Part shown: positions 11,343-24,015 of the stretch, one piece after another
Position numbering within the stretch: the stretch's first letter is position 1
How the letters are laid out: every line of letters begins with the position of its first letter
Origin: Dipteronia dyeriana
Lineage: Eukaryota; Streptophyta; Magnoliopsida; Sapindales; Sapindaceae
Assembly (NCBI GenBank): GCA_032871835.1
Contig: CM065295.1
Span: forward strand, 83,135,819 to 83,199,818
Direction: 5' to 3'
Length of the DNA stretch: 64,000 bases
Translations under genes and position numbers: made by a program
Notes under the pieces: generated by a model
Databases searched by the model: none
Told to the model about the DNA's origin: nothing
The model's input: the letters and a program-made list of their open reading frames with translations, nothing else

Positions 11343-14300
11343 TTATCTAATGGGCCTTAGTCTCATTCCTCTCGATGATGTCTCAACTAGTTCTCTATTT
11401 AACCCTTTAGTTAGCGGATCCACAATGTTATGTTTTAACCTTACATAGTCAATAGTGATAACCCCAGTTAAGATTAATTGTTTGATGGTATTATGTCTTC
11501 GATTTATATATCTAGACTTCCCATTATTCATATTGCTTTGTGTTCTTCCTATTGCTAATTGACTATCATAGTGAATGCAAATCGCCGGCACAATCTTTGG
11601 CCATCTTGGAATATCTTCTAAGAAATGGCGTAGTCATTCAGCTTCCTCTCCACATTTATCTAATGCTATAAACTCAGATTCCATGGTGGATCTGGCTATA
11701 CATGTTTGTTTGGAGGATTTTCAAGTTACCGATGCACCACCTAGTGTGAACACATACCCACTAGTGGATTTTGAATCCTTCGTATCAGATATCCAGTTAG
11801 CATTAATGTATCCTTCTAGGACAGCTGGGTATCTGGTATAATGCAGTCCATGATTACGAGTGAATCGTAAGTACTTTAGTACTCTTACTATTCCTTTCCA
11901 GTGATCGGTTCCTGGATTACTCGTATATCTGCTTAATTTGCTGACTGCATTCGCTATGTCTGGTCTTGTATAATTGGTTAAGCATATCAGACTTCCTATC
12001 ACTCGAGAATATTCTAGTTGAGAGATGCTCTCACCCATATTCTTGGATAGATGTAGATTTGTATCTACTGGTGTTCTAGAAATTCCAGAATCATTTTTGT
12101 TGAATTTCTCAAGAATCATGTTAATATAGTGTGATTGACTTAGTATGAGTCCGTTAGATATCCTTGAGATTTTCATTCCCAACATTACATCAGCTGGTCC
12201 CATATCTTTCATATCAAATATTGATTTCAACATATCTTTGGTAGATTTGACCACTTTATCATCACTACCAACAATGAGCATGTCATCAATGTAAAGACAC
12301 ACAATGACATAGCCATTTTCCGTGTCCTTGACATAAACACATTTGTCACATTCGTTGATCTTAAATCCGTTTGACATCATAGCATTGTCAAATTTCTCAT
12401 GCCATTGTTTTTGTGCTTGCTTTAAACCATATAAAGACTTTACCAATTTACAGACTTTACCTATTTACCGAATTTCTTTCCTTGTCCTGGAGCTGAAAAA
12501 CCCTCAGGTTGTTCCATGTAAAATTCTTCATCTAAATCTCCATTTAAGAAAGCCGTTTTCACATCCATTTGATGTACTTCAAGATTTCGCAAAGCTGCGA
12601 TTGCAAGTATCATCCTAATGGAGGTTATTCTTGCCACAGGAGAATATGTATCAAAGTAGTCTAGGCCTTCTCGTTGATTGTAACCTTTAATTACAAGTCT
12701 GGCCTTATACTTATTAATTGATTCATCTGCTTTCATCTTTCTTTTGAAAATCCATTTGGATCCTAGCGGTTTACATCCCGGAGGAAGATCCACTAATTCC
12801 CAAGTATGATTTTGAAGGATGGAATCAATTTCGCTATTAATTGCCTCTTTCTACAAGAGTCCTTCTAAAGAGCTTACCGCTTCTTTGAAAGTTTGAGGTT
12901 CACCTTCTAGCAAATAAGTCATAAAATCTGGACCAAAAGACGTTTCCGTCCCTGCTCTTTTGCTATGTCTAGGTTCATCATCTACTTCATTTTCTTGTTC
13001 TTCGTCCTCATTCTTGGTCCTTACAACTATCAACATGTGTTCGTTTTGACGAACTTGCTTCATCATTGGATTTAAATGGAAATACATGTTTAAAGAACAT
13101 TGCATTTCTAGATTCCATTATCGTGTTCTGGTGTATATCTGATATGTCAGATTTATAGACCAAGAATCGATGAGCACTACTGTTTTGTGCATATCCAATG
13201 AAAATGCAGTCAACAGTTTTCGGACCTATTTTAACCTTCTTAGGTATAGGTACGACAACTTTGGCAAGACACCCCCACATTCGTAAGAATTTATAGGAAG
13301 ACTTTCTTCATTTCCATAGTTCATATGGCGTCTTGTCTTTTTTCTTTCGGGGTACCTTGTTTAAAAGGTAATTGCTAGACAATATAACGTCATTCCACAT
13401 GTTCTGAGGCACTCCATAACTTATCAGCATTGCATTCATCATCTCTTTCAAGGTATGATTTTTATGTTATGCAATACCGTTTTGCTGAGGGGAATATGGT
13501 GCAGTAGTTTGATGTATGATTCCATGTTGAGCACATAATTCACCAGACGGTGCTACATATTCACCACCTCGGTCACTTCTCAGTACCTTGATTTTCTTGT
13601 TGAGTTGATTCTCAACTTCAGTTTTATATAGACTAAACTTCTCTATAGCTTCATCCTTGTTTTTCAACAAATATACATAACAGTATTTGGTGCTATCATC
13701 TATATATGTGATGAAATATTTGTTGCCACCTCTTGTTTGAACAAATTTTAAATCACATATATTTGTGTGAATTAAATCAAGAGGTTCAGATTTCCTTCCA
13801 ATAGTTTGAAATGATGACCTTGTTAGTTTTGCTTCAACGCAAACTTCACACTTATGTTTAGGATCAATATTGAATGCAGGAATATGATTTAAGTTAATTA
13901 ATCTACGCAGGGTATCATAATTAACGTGTCCTAGTCTACCATGCCATAAATTGGAAGACTCAAGAAAAATAAACTGAAGAATTATCTTTATTGATTGTTC
14001 TTTTGACAACAGATACATTAAGCTTAAACAGTCTTTCAGTTATATATCCCCTACCCACATAAGTTCCCTGCTTGGTTAAAACCACTTTGTCTGATTCAAT
14101 CACCATCTTGAACCCATGTTGATTGAGCAACGAACCGGACACCAAGTTCTTGCAAATATCAGGTACATATAGCACATTGTTCAAGCTCAGGGTTATACCA
14201 GAGATCATCTTGAGAATGACTTGACCACGTCCCTTCACGTCAGATGTGGCTGAGTTTCCCATATACAACTTTTCTTCATTCTTCATTTATTCAAATGTAT

Positions 14301-15491
14301 TGAACATCTCTCTGTCAGAGGATATATGACGAGTGGCCCCAGTATCCAACCACCACTCCCTTGGGTTGACCAAACAAGGTTTGCTTTTGTCACATCTACA
14401 GAGAGATTGATCTCGGATACATCTCTTGAGATCCCAGCAACCACGTTTGCCTCGTGGTTCTTCTTCTTCTTTGGCAACATGCACTCAGAAGATTTGTGAC
14501 CCAGCTTGTCACAGTTGAAGCACTTCCCTTGGAATTTTGGATTCTTAGAGACTCCTCCCTTAGGACCCAATTCAGATCCTTTCCCAAGCTTGTTCTTCTT
14601 TGGTTTATAACTTTGCCCATGCTTAACCACATTGATCTTCGCTTCAGGCGTATTGACATCTTTCTCGTCATAATTCATGTGATCTTCCTGAATACGAAGC
14701 TTGAGAATCATATCCTCGATCTTCATATCCTTTTGCTTGTGTTTGAAATAGTTTTTGAACTCTTTCCATGAAGGAGGAAGCTTCTCAATGATTGCAGCCA
14801 CCTGGAAAGTTTCACTCAGGGTCATCCCTTCGGCATGTATCTCATGCAGAATCACCTGTAGCTATTGGACTTGACTCATAACTGTCTTGGAATCCCCCAT
14901 CTTGTAATCAAGAAACCGGTCGATAATAAACTTCTTGAAACCAACGTCCTCAGTTTTGTATTTGCCGTCTAATGATTCCCACAGTTCTTTAGCTGTTTTC
15001 TTTGAAGAATAAACGCTATATAGCGAATCTGACAGCTTGTTCAATATGTAATTACGACACAGGAAATCCGAGTGATTCCATGCATCAATAGCATTCCATA
15101 CCTGAACATCTCATTCTTCACCATTATTAGGTTTAGGAGCATCTTAAATCAAGAACCTGCAAAGGTTCAGTGTGGTCAGATAAAAAAATATCTTTTGCTG
15201 CCATCATTTTAAATTCGGTCCACTGAACTTATCAGGTTTCTCCATATGATTCATCGGTAAAGGTACCAAATTAATGTAGGGATTTGCCATGGGAACATTC
15301 CATTGACTCATATACTGGCTCATCACCGGATCATGCATGTTTCTCACGAAGGAGTTGATGGCCGGAGTCGTTGTAGCCACAGTAGGTACTACTTCTGGCA
15401 TCTGGCCCACAAGCACAAAGTTCATAGCTGAAGTATCTAATCCCATACTTAGATTCACTTCTAGAGTTTCCAGTGGAACACTGGAGTTCAC
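11343..15491 (-). pseudogene. copia gag-pol, broken
   Basis: Pieces of one polyprotein lie in different frames. Gag occupies about 15491-14283 and has a zinc knuckle ([14 protein letters not shown], near 14522-14481). The protease active site (DTGA) lies near 14345. GAG-pre-integrase (WHGRLGHVNYDTLRRL) and the integrase core cover 14018-13467, with YIDDST and SDRGGEY. Reverse transcriptase covers 12793-11721, with the YIDDML box at 12293-12282. RNase H, with HYDSQLAIGRTQ, runs to 11343. Breaks include shifts near 12450-12460, 11600-11720 and 13300-13460. The first integrase catalytic Asp is Asn (HTNICD), and the conserved Glu after SPQQNGIA is replaced by a stop. The stretch 10757-11342 is untranslated and shows only the polypurine tract. 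Confidence 0.9.
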
Positions 15492-15498
15492 ATTCTTC

Positions 15499-15645
15499 CA
15501 TTAACCATTTTGTTAATTTGAGTATACCATTTCGAAGTTCTCACGGAGGAGAATTTGAATCCACTTTAATCTTCCATTTCTATGGAATTTATCATACTCA
15601 TTTTGTGCTCTCAAAATGAGAGTTTATCACACATAAATTCCAACA
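15499..15645 (-). repeat. 5' LTR remnant of the copia element
   Basis: Only the first 147 bp of the LTR remain. Identity with the 3' LTR stops after GGTTAATGG, and gag-like sequence begins directly (15491 downward). Some 820 bp of LTR plus primer-binding site and leader were deleted after insertion, because the flanking TTTAC is still present. Confidence 0.85.
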
Positions 15646-15650
15646 TTTAC

Positions 15651-18520
15651 ACCTATCAAAGGAGCATGAACAATAATAAAGACATCACAATTATGAATCA
15701 TTATTTAATATTTGTTCTATGAAAAAGTTTTTTTTTTTAAAGTAAAATTGTTGTATTACTCCACCCTCCCATCTCCTATCTCCAATCTCCGATCACTCAT
15801 CCGTGGACCACAACTCGTCCAAGCTGAAGATCTGATGGGGTATGGAAGATTTGATAAGGTATGGAAGTTGAGGAAACTGAAAATTTATAATGAAAATTTA
15901 ACGGGGGTGTAGAGGTTGAGGAAGCTGAAAATGATTTTGTGTGAAAGAGAAAAGTCTGTAAAGTATTGAGGGAGATAACAACACAATTTTGTCATAAAAT
16001 ATTAAAAATATTGATCTCAATCCAATACCACTAGACATTTTGCTGTATCTTGAAAGTCTAGATTCAATACCACAAGACAATATGAACTTTTAAAAAAAAA
16101 AATCTTAAAAGTCTAGATCCAATACTACAAGACAATATGGAATTTAAAAAAAAATCTTAAAAGTCTTGATCGAATACCACCAGACTTATCTAATTTGTTA
16201 AAATGTCTCAATCCGATTCCGTTAGATTTTACTTTCCCAAATTGTCTAATAAAATCTTGAACCAATACACCCCTTAAATGACAATGATATTGATCTGCCT
16301 AGAAAAAGTAGATTAATTTTGGCTAAAATGAATATATATATAAATTATTAATCAGTGATCTTCTTGTGTTCATACGGAACCGTAAAACAATATATTGTTC
16401 AAACAATTTGGTCATCATTAGACATACAATAATTCTAATCAGTGATTCTGATTTCTGGATATAAGTTACATCACAAGGATTACACCTGAGAACCTTCCAT
16501 TTCAGTCGCATGTAAACTTTCATTACTTCCCAAAAAATAATATATATATTTATGGGTAAGAACTAAGAACTATGGATTGGCCCAAATGAAGATAATGATC
16601 TTCATGTATGCATCATATGGGGGCTGTAATATAAAACAATTTATTGTTCCAATAAATCGGTCCTTATCACCTACACCCACACATATATCTATATAAAGAT
16701 TTTCATATACAAACTCGAATATTATTTATTTTTGAAATCACTTATCATCACCCCATGATAATCAATTTATAGTGCTAGAAAAATAATTATCATATTACAT
16801 ATCATATTAGTAAGTACCTGGAATAAATCATTTGATTGATAGAATTTGAGATATTATCTGATGATGATCTGATATAAAAATTAATCACATCATTATAATA
16901 TTTATATACCACGAGGTTAGATGAGTTTAAGAAAAATATCACGAGGATCCAAATACTTTTGAGACAAAATGGACGACAAATGTTAGTTGCAGTTGTCGGA
17001 AGTTTACCAAGTATGGGTTGGTCGATAGAATATCTGCAAATCATGTGGCTAGAAATTAATTATGTGCATGACATGATCAACAATGGGAAGAATATGGGTT
17101 CTTTTCCGACAACCGGAATTGTCGTGTATTACAAACTGCACATGTGATTTTTATGTGCATTTGTATTAATTGTTGTAACTGCAGTTCTTCATTTCAGCTA
17201 AATTAATCAACTTAAAAGTGCTTAAAAAAAAAACTTCATATCCCCCGGCTTTTGAAAATTAAAACACATTACTTTCCTTGTAATATTGGTAATGTTGTGG
17301 CTAATACTTTTGGTAGCTAATGCTTTATCGGTAAATCTCTCTAGTTTTTCTTTTTAATAAAGTTTGCGTATTTCAAATCAATAAATAAACCCAAAGGTGT
17401 AGAGATCACCGGTAATTTTCATATTTTTGTAGCGGCAGTGATACCATGACAGCCAGAGGCCCAGAGTAGTGGTTAGCTTAAGTGTCATATATGAAAGCTG
17501 TTCATGACCCACACCTGCGTGCATAAAGACAAGTAATTGAGAGATTCTTAATTCATTCAATTATATATAATAAGACATATACGGTCGTTGCAACTCCAAC
17601 GTGTAATGTTATCGGATTGAGTGAGCAACCTTTTTTTTTGGTTGAGAAAGTGGATTTGAACATATAATCTTTTGATATAGGTTTTAGTGTTATACTATTA
17701 GATTATTCTCTTCTTATGAGATGAGCAATCTTGATCAATGATCACCGACAAGCTACATTAGTTCGATGGTGATTGAAATTTTTGTTTTAAAAAAAGAGAA
17801 TACAAATTAAAATAAATCTAATGCAAACACGAAAACTCAATCCTAATTAATGTTGCATCTTAAAAAGGTTCCATCATTCAAGTTCACCTGCCTTGTATTA
17901 TTATGATAACACACTAACATCATCCGGATCCAATAGGCTAATATTAGTAAGCATTTTATCTTATTGTGGTAAGTTATCTATTAGTTCATAGTTATTTTTA
18001 GTTAATTGTGGTAGGTAGATTTATTATTTATTAAGGCCAAACTCATTATTTTTCTTTCGGTCATTATATCGATCATAATCCATATAATTAAAAACAGATT
18101 TGGATTATCTATTGATCTGATATTTTTCCTAATATTTTTAAAACATATGATTGGTTGTTCGTAAAGTGGTTGTGAAAACCAATCACATCTTAACCACACA
18201 TTCATTACAATGAATATATGTCATAGAATTAGATGATATCAGGAAAAAAAATCGATCATCAGAGGATCCAAATTCATTAAAAACATACTATAATTTTTTT
18301 ATATATAAAAAAAAATAACAGATTGCATGACAAAAATGAAAAAACTTACCGTACATTAATTGGAATTCATTAAGGACAAGAAAATGACAGATTATTCTAC
18401 AAATAAGCCATATAAAAAAAAATGACCAGATTCACTGTACTCAATTTTTTTTGATTGTTTTTCCACAAATATCCAATTTCCAACCAAACCATTAAAAACG
18501 TCTCTCATTTTGGCACTCAC
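15651..18520. other. Intergenic, no gene seen
   Basis: AT-rich. Holds the degenerate repeat at 15.97-16.28 kb and, near 17620-17720 on the minus strand, a B-box-like string (GTTCAAATCCAC) beside an A-run that may be an old SINE. Open frames are short and unconvincing. Confidence 0.5.
15965..16277 (-). mobile_element. Degenerate MITE with short internal repeats
   Basis: On the minus strand the end reads TAAGGGGTGTATTGGTTCAA, a terminus seen in several plant MITEs. Inside, a unit of about 60 bp (CTTAAAAGTCT(A/T)GATC(C/G)AATAC, then ACAAGACAATATG) recurs three times with changes. The opposite terminus is not clear. Confidence 0.4.
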
Positions 18521-18521
18521 T

Positions 18522-18532
18522 CTATATATAGA
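18522..18532 (+). promoter_or_regulatory. TATA box of methionine gamma-lyase gene
   Basis: CTATATATAGA lies 112-122 bp upstream of the ATG at 18644, followed by CT-rich leader sequence. This suggests transcription starts near 18555. Inferred from position and sequence only. Confidence 0.6.
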
Positions 18533-18643
18533 GAGAGCATCCCTCCTCCTCCACCACCACCACCAACTCTCTCTCATCTCGTATTCATATTAAGCTTTTA
18601 GAATTTTTCTTGTTGTTTGTTTGTTTAGAAGGGGATTTTTACC

Positions 18644-21430
18644 ATGGCGACCACTCACGGGTTTGTTTTCTCCGGCAAGAAAAGATCCGGTGCTGATGAC
18701 TTGGACGGCGAGGATAAGAAGATCATGGCAAAGAAATCCATGTTGCCGACTGCGGCCACCGCCAACTGGGAGGATCCGGCGGCTGCATTAGCCGGTGCCA
18801 GGCACGAGTTCGGCGAGCACGGCGGTGTCAACATGTCCATTGAAGCCTCCGCCACCTTCACCGTCATGGAGCCGGAGACCATGCGCCGCATGTTCGCCGG
18901 CGAACTAGGCCCCGACCGCGACTTCTTCATCTACAGCCGTCACTTCAACCCCACTGTATTGAATCTCAGCCGTCAGATGGCCGCCCTTGAAGGCACCGAA
19001 GCCGCCTATTGCACCGCCAGCGGTACATACACCTCCGTCTATGTTTTCAATTTTCGAATTCTAAAAACATGAAAATCAATTTCTTATTTTCAAATAAAAA
19101 TATATAAATCAAAAAGTGAAAAACAGAAAACATCATCAAATATATCATTAATTAAAATATGAAAATTTATTTTTAAATAAAAATAAATAAAATATAAACG
19201 AAGACAGAAAACATCACTTCGATCATGTCTTTAATATGAGTGGTTTTATTACGTGCCAGGTATGTCTGCAATATCGTCTGTGTTGTTACAACTATGCAGC
19301 AGCGGAGGACACGTGGTGGCATCTAGGACCCTCTACGGTGGGACCCATGCTCTGCTGACTCACTTCTTCCCAAGGTCCTGCAATATAACGACGTCGTTCG
19401 TGGACATCTGCAATCACGATATGGTTAATGACGCGATCGTCCAAGGCAAAACCAACGTGTTGTATTTCGAGTCCATGTCGAATCCGACGCTCACGGTGGC
19501 TGATATCCCCGAGCTCAGCCGTATAGCTCACGACAAGGGTGTCACCGTGGTGGTCGACAACACTTTCGCGCCGATGGTCATCTCTCCGGCTCGGCTCGGA
19601 GCCGATGTTGTTCTTCATAGTATCTCTAAGTTTATTAGTGGCGGGGCCGATATTATTGCAGGTTTTTTTTTTTTTTTAATCATGATGTTTTATCTTTTAA
19701 TCTCGAGTTTTGCGATAATTATCATTATTAATTTAATCTTTTAAGCTTGCAACCTGATAATAATTTAATTGATTTATCAATAGACCACAAAAATTATATA
19801 TTAAGCTCTAAGTAGTAATTACTAAATACTCACTCATTTAGTTGGTTATAGATGTTATATGACATAATATTATTGGATAGAATGCATTGTAGTCTGTGTA
19901 ATGAAATTTAAAGTTTTCTGATTATTATAATGATAGGAATCTATGACATGATTCTAGTGGGGTCACATAATTAGTTTTAAATTTCTAACTTTTTAAATTT
20001 TAAATGTGAAAAACATTTCCGATTGATTATATATACTAATATACATGTTAATTGTATAATAGGATAAGATTAGTCATAATGTGCGCGCAGACGGTGTATT
20101 ACAACTTTTCTCATTTTTTGAGTGGGGATCAGAAAAGTATTATTCTAACATTTGAGTGGGGTCATAAATGTATTATTAAAGTTTCTAAACATTTTGGTTT
20201 TTGATGGTTGGTCACATGACATTTTTGGTTTTATTTGGTCAGAGTTTCACACTTGTGAATAATGGTTGTCTTTGTGATTTTTTTTTTCTTCTTAAAAAAT
20301 AACGCATGACAAGCTTTTTATGTACTTCCGATGTGGTGTGTGTTAATTAGCCAGTTTTAGTGATTAATGTTGTGTCATGATAATGATGTTTCTCTGCCTA
20401 GAAGATATTATGGTAATACATGTGATGATCATGTGTGATGTGGGTTTCGATATCGTGTTTGTCTTTTTATGGGTAAGCATTATATCATCTCAAATCTCAT
20501 TAATGTGTGTGATGTGTCGTTTTCTTTGTCTTCTTCGGTCATCTTAATTCGAATCTTGAGAATACTTTTCTGTATGTTGAATAATAAAAATTGGAATTTG
20601 GTATTTAGTTTTGTTTGAATGTTCCATGCTCCTTATGGGATATTCCCATATATATGCAGCCTTCTACTTACGATAGGGTTGGATATGGTTGAATCAACGG
20701 TGACGTAATTAACTATAATTTATAAAAAAATGTTAATATACGTTCTACAGACAATAAACGATTCACACCCATAAAAGTAAATTTGAGTATATCATGTTCC
20801 TCTTCCAAGTCTTAAATTATAAACCCTAATTTGGAAACTAAATGGCATGTTTCAGGGGCAGTATGTGGGCCGGCGAGCCTAGTGAATTCGATGATGGACC
20901 TTCACCAAGGGGCGTTGATGCTTCTCGGGCCAACAATGAACGCCAAAGTTGCTTTTGAACTATCGGAGAGACTTCCTCACTTGGGGATCAGAATGAAGGA
21001 GCACTGCAACCGTGCCATGACCTACGCTACCAAAATGAAGAAACTTGGCCTCAAAGTCATCTACCCGGGACTGGAAGACCACCCGCAACACCAGCTTTTG
21101 AAATCCATAGGCAACAAAGAGTATGGATTCGGTGGACTCCTCTGCCTCGATATGGAGACCGAAGAGAAGGCTAACCGGTTGATGAACTACTTGCAAAACT
21201 TCACCCAATTTGGGTTCATGGCTGTCAGCCTGGGCTACTACGAAAACCTAATGTCATGTTCTGGCAGCAGCACTAGTAGCGAATTGAATGCGGAGGAGAA
21301 AGCCCTGGCAGGAATCTCACCAGGCCTGGTTCGGATGTCGGTGGGTTACATTGGGACCGTTGAGCAGAAATGGGGCCAGTTCGAAAAGGCATTGTCCAGG
21401 ATGCAGGATTCAGGATTGTTCAAGAACTAA
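18644..21430 (+). CDS. MGL: Methionine gamma-lyase
   Basis: Cytosolic PLP enzyme that cleaves L-methionine to methanethiol, 2-oxobutyrate and ammonia, and feeds isoleucine synthesis. Three exons with GT-AG borders: 18644-19022, 19260-19661 and 20856-21430. Joined they give 451 residues, a normal length. The text closely follows Arabidopsis MGL: FGEHGGVNMSIEASATFTVM (about 56-75), YSRHFNPT (97-104, phosphate-binding Tyr and Arg from the neighbouring subunit), TLYGGTH with Tyr152, VVVDNTFAP with Asp226, and SISKFISGGAD with the PLP lysine at Lys250. The C-terminal domain ends in GLVRMSVGYIGTVEQKWGQFEKA-type sequence. No organelle transit peptide is evident. The start is the first ATG after the TATA box, in ACCATGGCG context. 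Both introns are AT-rich (237 bp and 1,194 bp). All key residues are present, so it looks functional. Cystathionine gamma-synthase is the related alternative, but the residue pattern favours MGL. Confidence 0.95.
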
Positions 21431-22097
21431 TCAGGGTGCAATGAGTAGTCTCGTCTGTGTCTCGTCTCTTGGTTGTTTTTGATAGTTTCCTAATTTACAT
21501 CGGTTATGTACGTTAGAAAAAAGTTGTTACATTGCTTTAAATTTTGATAATCATGCAAAGCGAAAGTGCTATTAGCAATGGACAATCTCATTATTTAGAT
21601 TAATGTTTGGAAAGTATAGTTCATCCTTCCATGTTAATTATGTACTCAAAATTCAAGGAGGATTTAACATAAAATAATCTTCTAACTCACAACGAGATGA
21701 GATTGGTTCGGTAGTATACCGGTAAGTGATTAGGGTAATCTTCCCCTCCTTTAAAACCCCAAATCCACTGTAATTATTCAATATAAATATATAAATCTAC
21801 TTATCTATCCACAAACAAGGTTTTGGATTTATGAGTCTATGCTCCTTCCGGGCTCAAAATCCCATATTTGGGCCAGCTACTTAGTGAAATCCATAATTGG
21901 GCTGCTATTTCATGGGCTCGTGCAACTCTCATATTAGTAAAATAAAACACTTTCGTGGGATGCTGTGTGTGACTTTTTCGTTTTGTGACTATGAATAACT
22001 CTTTCACTATTCATCAATAGACTGCATCTAACTATTGATAAATGATATTTAACTAGATTGTTTTATTTTTGTGATATTCCAAATACCTCTTTTTCTC

Positions 22098-22104
<7 letters not shown>
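21431..22104. other. 3' flank of MGL, no gene seen
   Basis: The presumed 3' UTR covers the first 150 bp or so. The rest is AT-rich intergenic DNA; near 21700 there is an A-box-like TGGTTCGGTAGT without a convincing B box. Confidence 0.5.
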
Positions 22105-22106
<2 letters not shown>

Positions 22107-22161
<55 letters not shown>

Positions 22162-22314
22162 ATCAGTACACACTGATATAATTTCATCAATGCGTTGGAT
22201 GTGGACCATTAGATTTATATACCTAAACTCAAAGTGTATGCACTAGTCAAATCTTCTACATAATCAGTGGTCTACATATAACGCATTGATATAAGTTATA
22301 TCAGTACGAACTGA
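22107..22314 (-). mobile_element. Micron-like MITE, copy 2
   Basis: A (TA)n tract (22107-22157) followed by the family core in reverse orientation: CAAATCAGTACACACTGATA at the left, ACTCAAAGTGTATGCACT and TAATCAGTGGTCTACATATA inside, and TTATATCAGTACGAACTG at the right. The two ends are inverted repeats of about 20 bp. Confidence 0.7.
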
Positions 22315-22413
22315 CCAGAACGAGACTATATAAATAGAACGTGTTATCAAGATAAATAAATGTTATTTACCATCAAACTACATTAATCAATTGATTGTGA
22401 TATTCCACAATAA

Positions 22414-23574
22414 ACAAACATATTAATCATAATATTCAAACAAAAAAGTATAAAATTGGAAGCGAAATTTAATTTAATTAAGATGTAATCTCCTATGCCA
22501 TCGTTGACACAACAAAATAATAAAAAAAAGCATCGACTTATATAAAGAACAACTAAATACAACTTCCTTTTCATAGATATCTTGTACAGATTTTGAATCT
22601 CATGTGGTTGTGGGGTTAATATAAAATATATATGTTGACTCTTAAGAGTCAATTACCCAAAAAAAAAAAAAACTTTGAAGTAAGTTTTTTTTATTTTATT
22701 TTTAAGTATTAAATAATTATATAAATTTAGGTTTTTTTAAAACCTATAATCTCGTGGTATAGATGTGAGGGTTTTATCAACTGACCAACCTCATCTCATC
22801 AAACTTGAAGCAATTATCTATCCAAAAAGATCATATTATTTTTCAGATCATCGTTGTCAATAGATTATCGAGATGATATATATATTTTTTTTCCAATTGT
22901 GATATTATTATAATATTTTACCATTAACTATGAATATAAGTTTAAAAAAATATATGATATTGAATCTTTAAGGATAAACTGATCCGATCTGACTCGTCGT
23001 AAATTCCGTCAAAGATATTTGATTTGTCCTATGTCTATTAAGTGTCCAAGATTGCAACTCATGCCAAAGCAATGAAATTATATCTGCTTCAATATTGATG
23101 AATTACATATATTTGCTTATATTTCCATTTTTTTTAGATAAATTGATTTGGAAAAATATATAAACGGCCTCCTCCGCTTGATAATTTTTTTAAAAAATAA
23201 CAGTTTGAGCTTTTAATATGTGTAGTGATGAATTTATATGGTTAGAACATCTCCGATGTAAATATACATTTTTTAGTTTATAAATAGTATCACATTTCTA
23301 TTCACTATGAGTCAACTTTTTTTTTTTTTAAGAAATACATATTTATATTTCTAATTGAATTATCTAAATTCAAATAAATATATATTTTATGACCAATTAT
23401 AATAAAACAATTATTAAAATCTCTCTTATTTTATTTTATAATTAAATAAACTTTAATATTATTGATGGAATGAGTTAGAAATTCTAGTCAGTATTTCTAA
23501 GAGAGTTTATAGAATTAGAAACTTAATTTCATATTTTCTAACTTTTTTATTTATAAGTTGGTGGTTGAAACTTA

Positions 23575-23622
<48 letters not shown>

Positions 23623-23990
23623 TTTTTTCTTTTTTAGAAGATTAAAATTCTAAAAAGTATAGATAAGTTGAATATATATATATATATGAGATATGCTATA
23701 CGTATATATATACATTAAATCTAATTATTTGTTTCAAAATCAAAAGAAAAAATGGATTGTCAAAAATATATAAAATGATATTCCTTTATTTATCAAAATG
23801 CCACTTATTGGATGAAAATATATGAAATTGGATGGAATGGTCATTAGTGTAACATTGTTTACTAAAAATTGTCATTTTAAAACCAATTCCCCATCCGGTG
23901 ACCATTTTAATAGTGGTAGCAATAATTGATGGTCACCGAGATAATTATCCCTATTTAATTAGTACATAAATTTGCCTAATCATTGTCAAA
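22414..23990 (+). repeat. Direct duplication, copy A
   Basis: Aligns with 24016-24960 over several blocks: ACAAACATATTAATCAT, GGAAGCGAAATTTAATTTAA, AAGAACAACTAAATACAA, GATTTGTCCTATGTCTATTA, CTTCAATATTGAT and ATAAATTTGCCTAATC. The offset is about 1.6 kb. A 0.7-kb insertion (about 23246-23960), including a MITE and (TA)n, interrupts this copy. Non-coding. Confidence 0.75.
23243..23690. mobile_element. MITE with AGAACATCTCCGATG end
   Basis: The left end TTAGAACATCTCCGATGTAA matches both ends of the element at 35683-36275, and the interior shares ATTATTG(A/G)TGGAA(T/A)GAGTTAGAAAT and CTAGTCAGTATTTCTA. The right end is blurred by a (TA)n tract, so the end coordinate is approximate. It serves as an unoccupied paralogous site for the SINE at 35.7 kb. 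Confidence 0.55.
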
Positions 23991-24015
23991 TTCATTTTGA
24001 TATACACTTTATTGT

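Larger units (their letters stand above)
9790..15645 (-). mobile_element. Ty1-copia LTR retrotransposon, decayed
   Basis: The element reads on the minus strand. It starts TGTTGGAAT at 15645 and ends in ...CA at 9790, and is bounded on both sides by the 5-bp direct repeat TTTAC (9785-9789 and 15646-15650), the expected target duplication. Order along the element: 5' LTR remnant, gag, protease, integrase, reverse transcriptase, RNase H, polypurine tract (GTGGGGGAT just before 10756), full 3' LTR. Integrase before reverse transcriptase places it in Ty1-copia. Most of the 5' LTR, the primer-binding site and the leader are missing, and all coding regions carry frameshifts or stops, so it cannot be autonomous. 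Confidence 0.92.
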
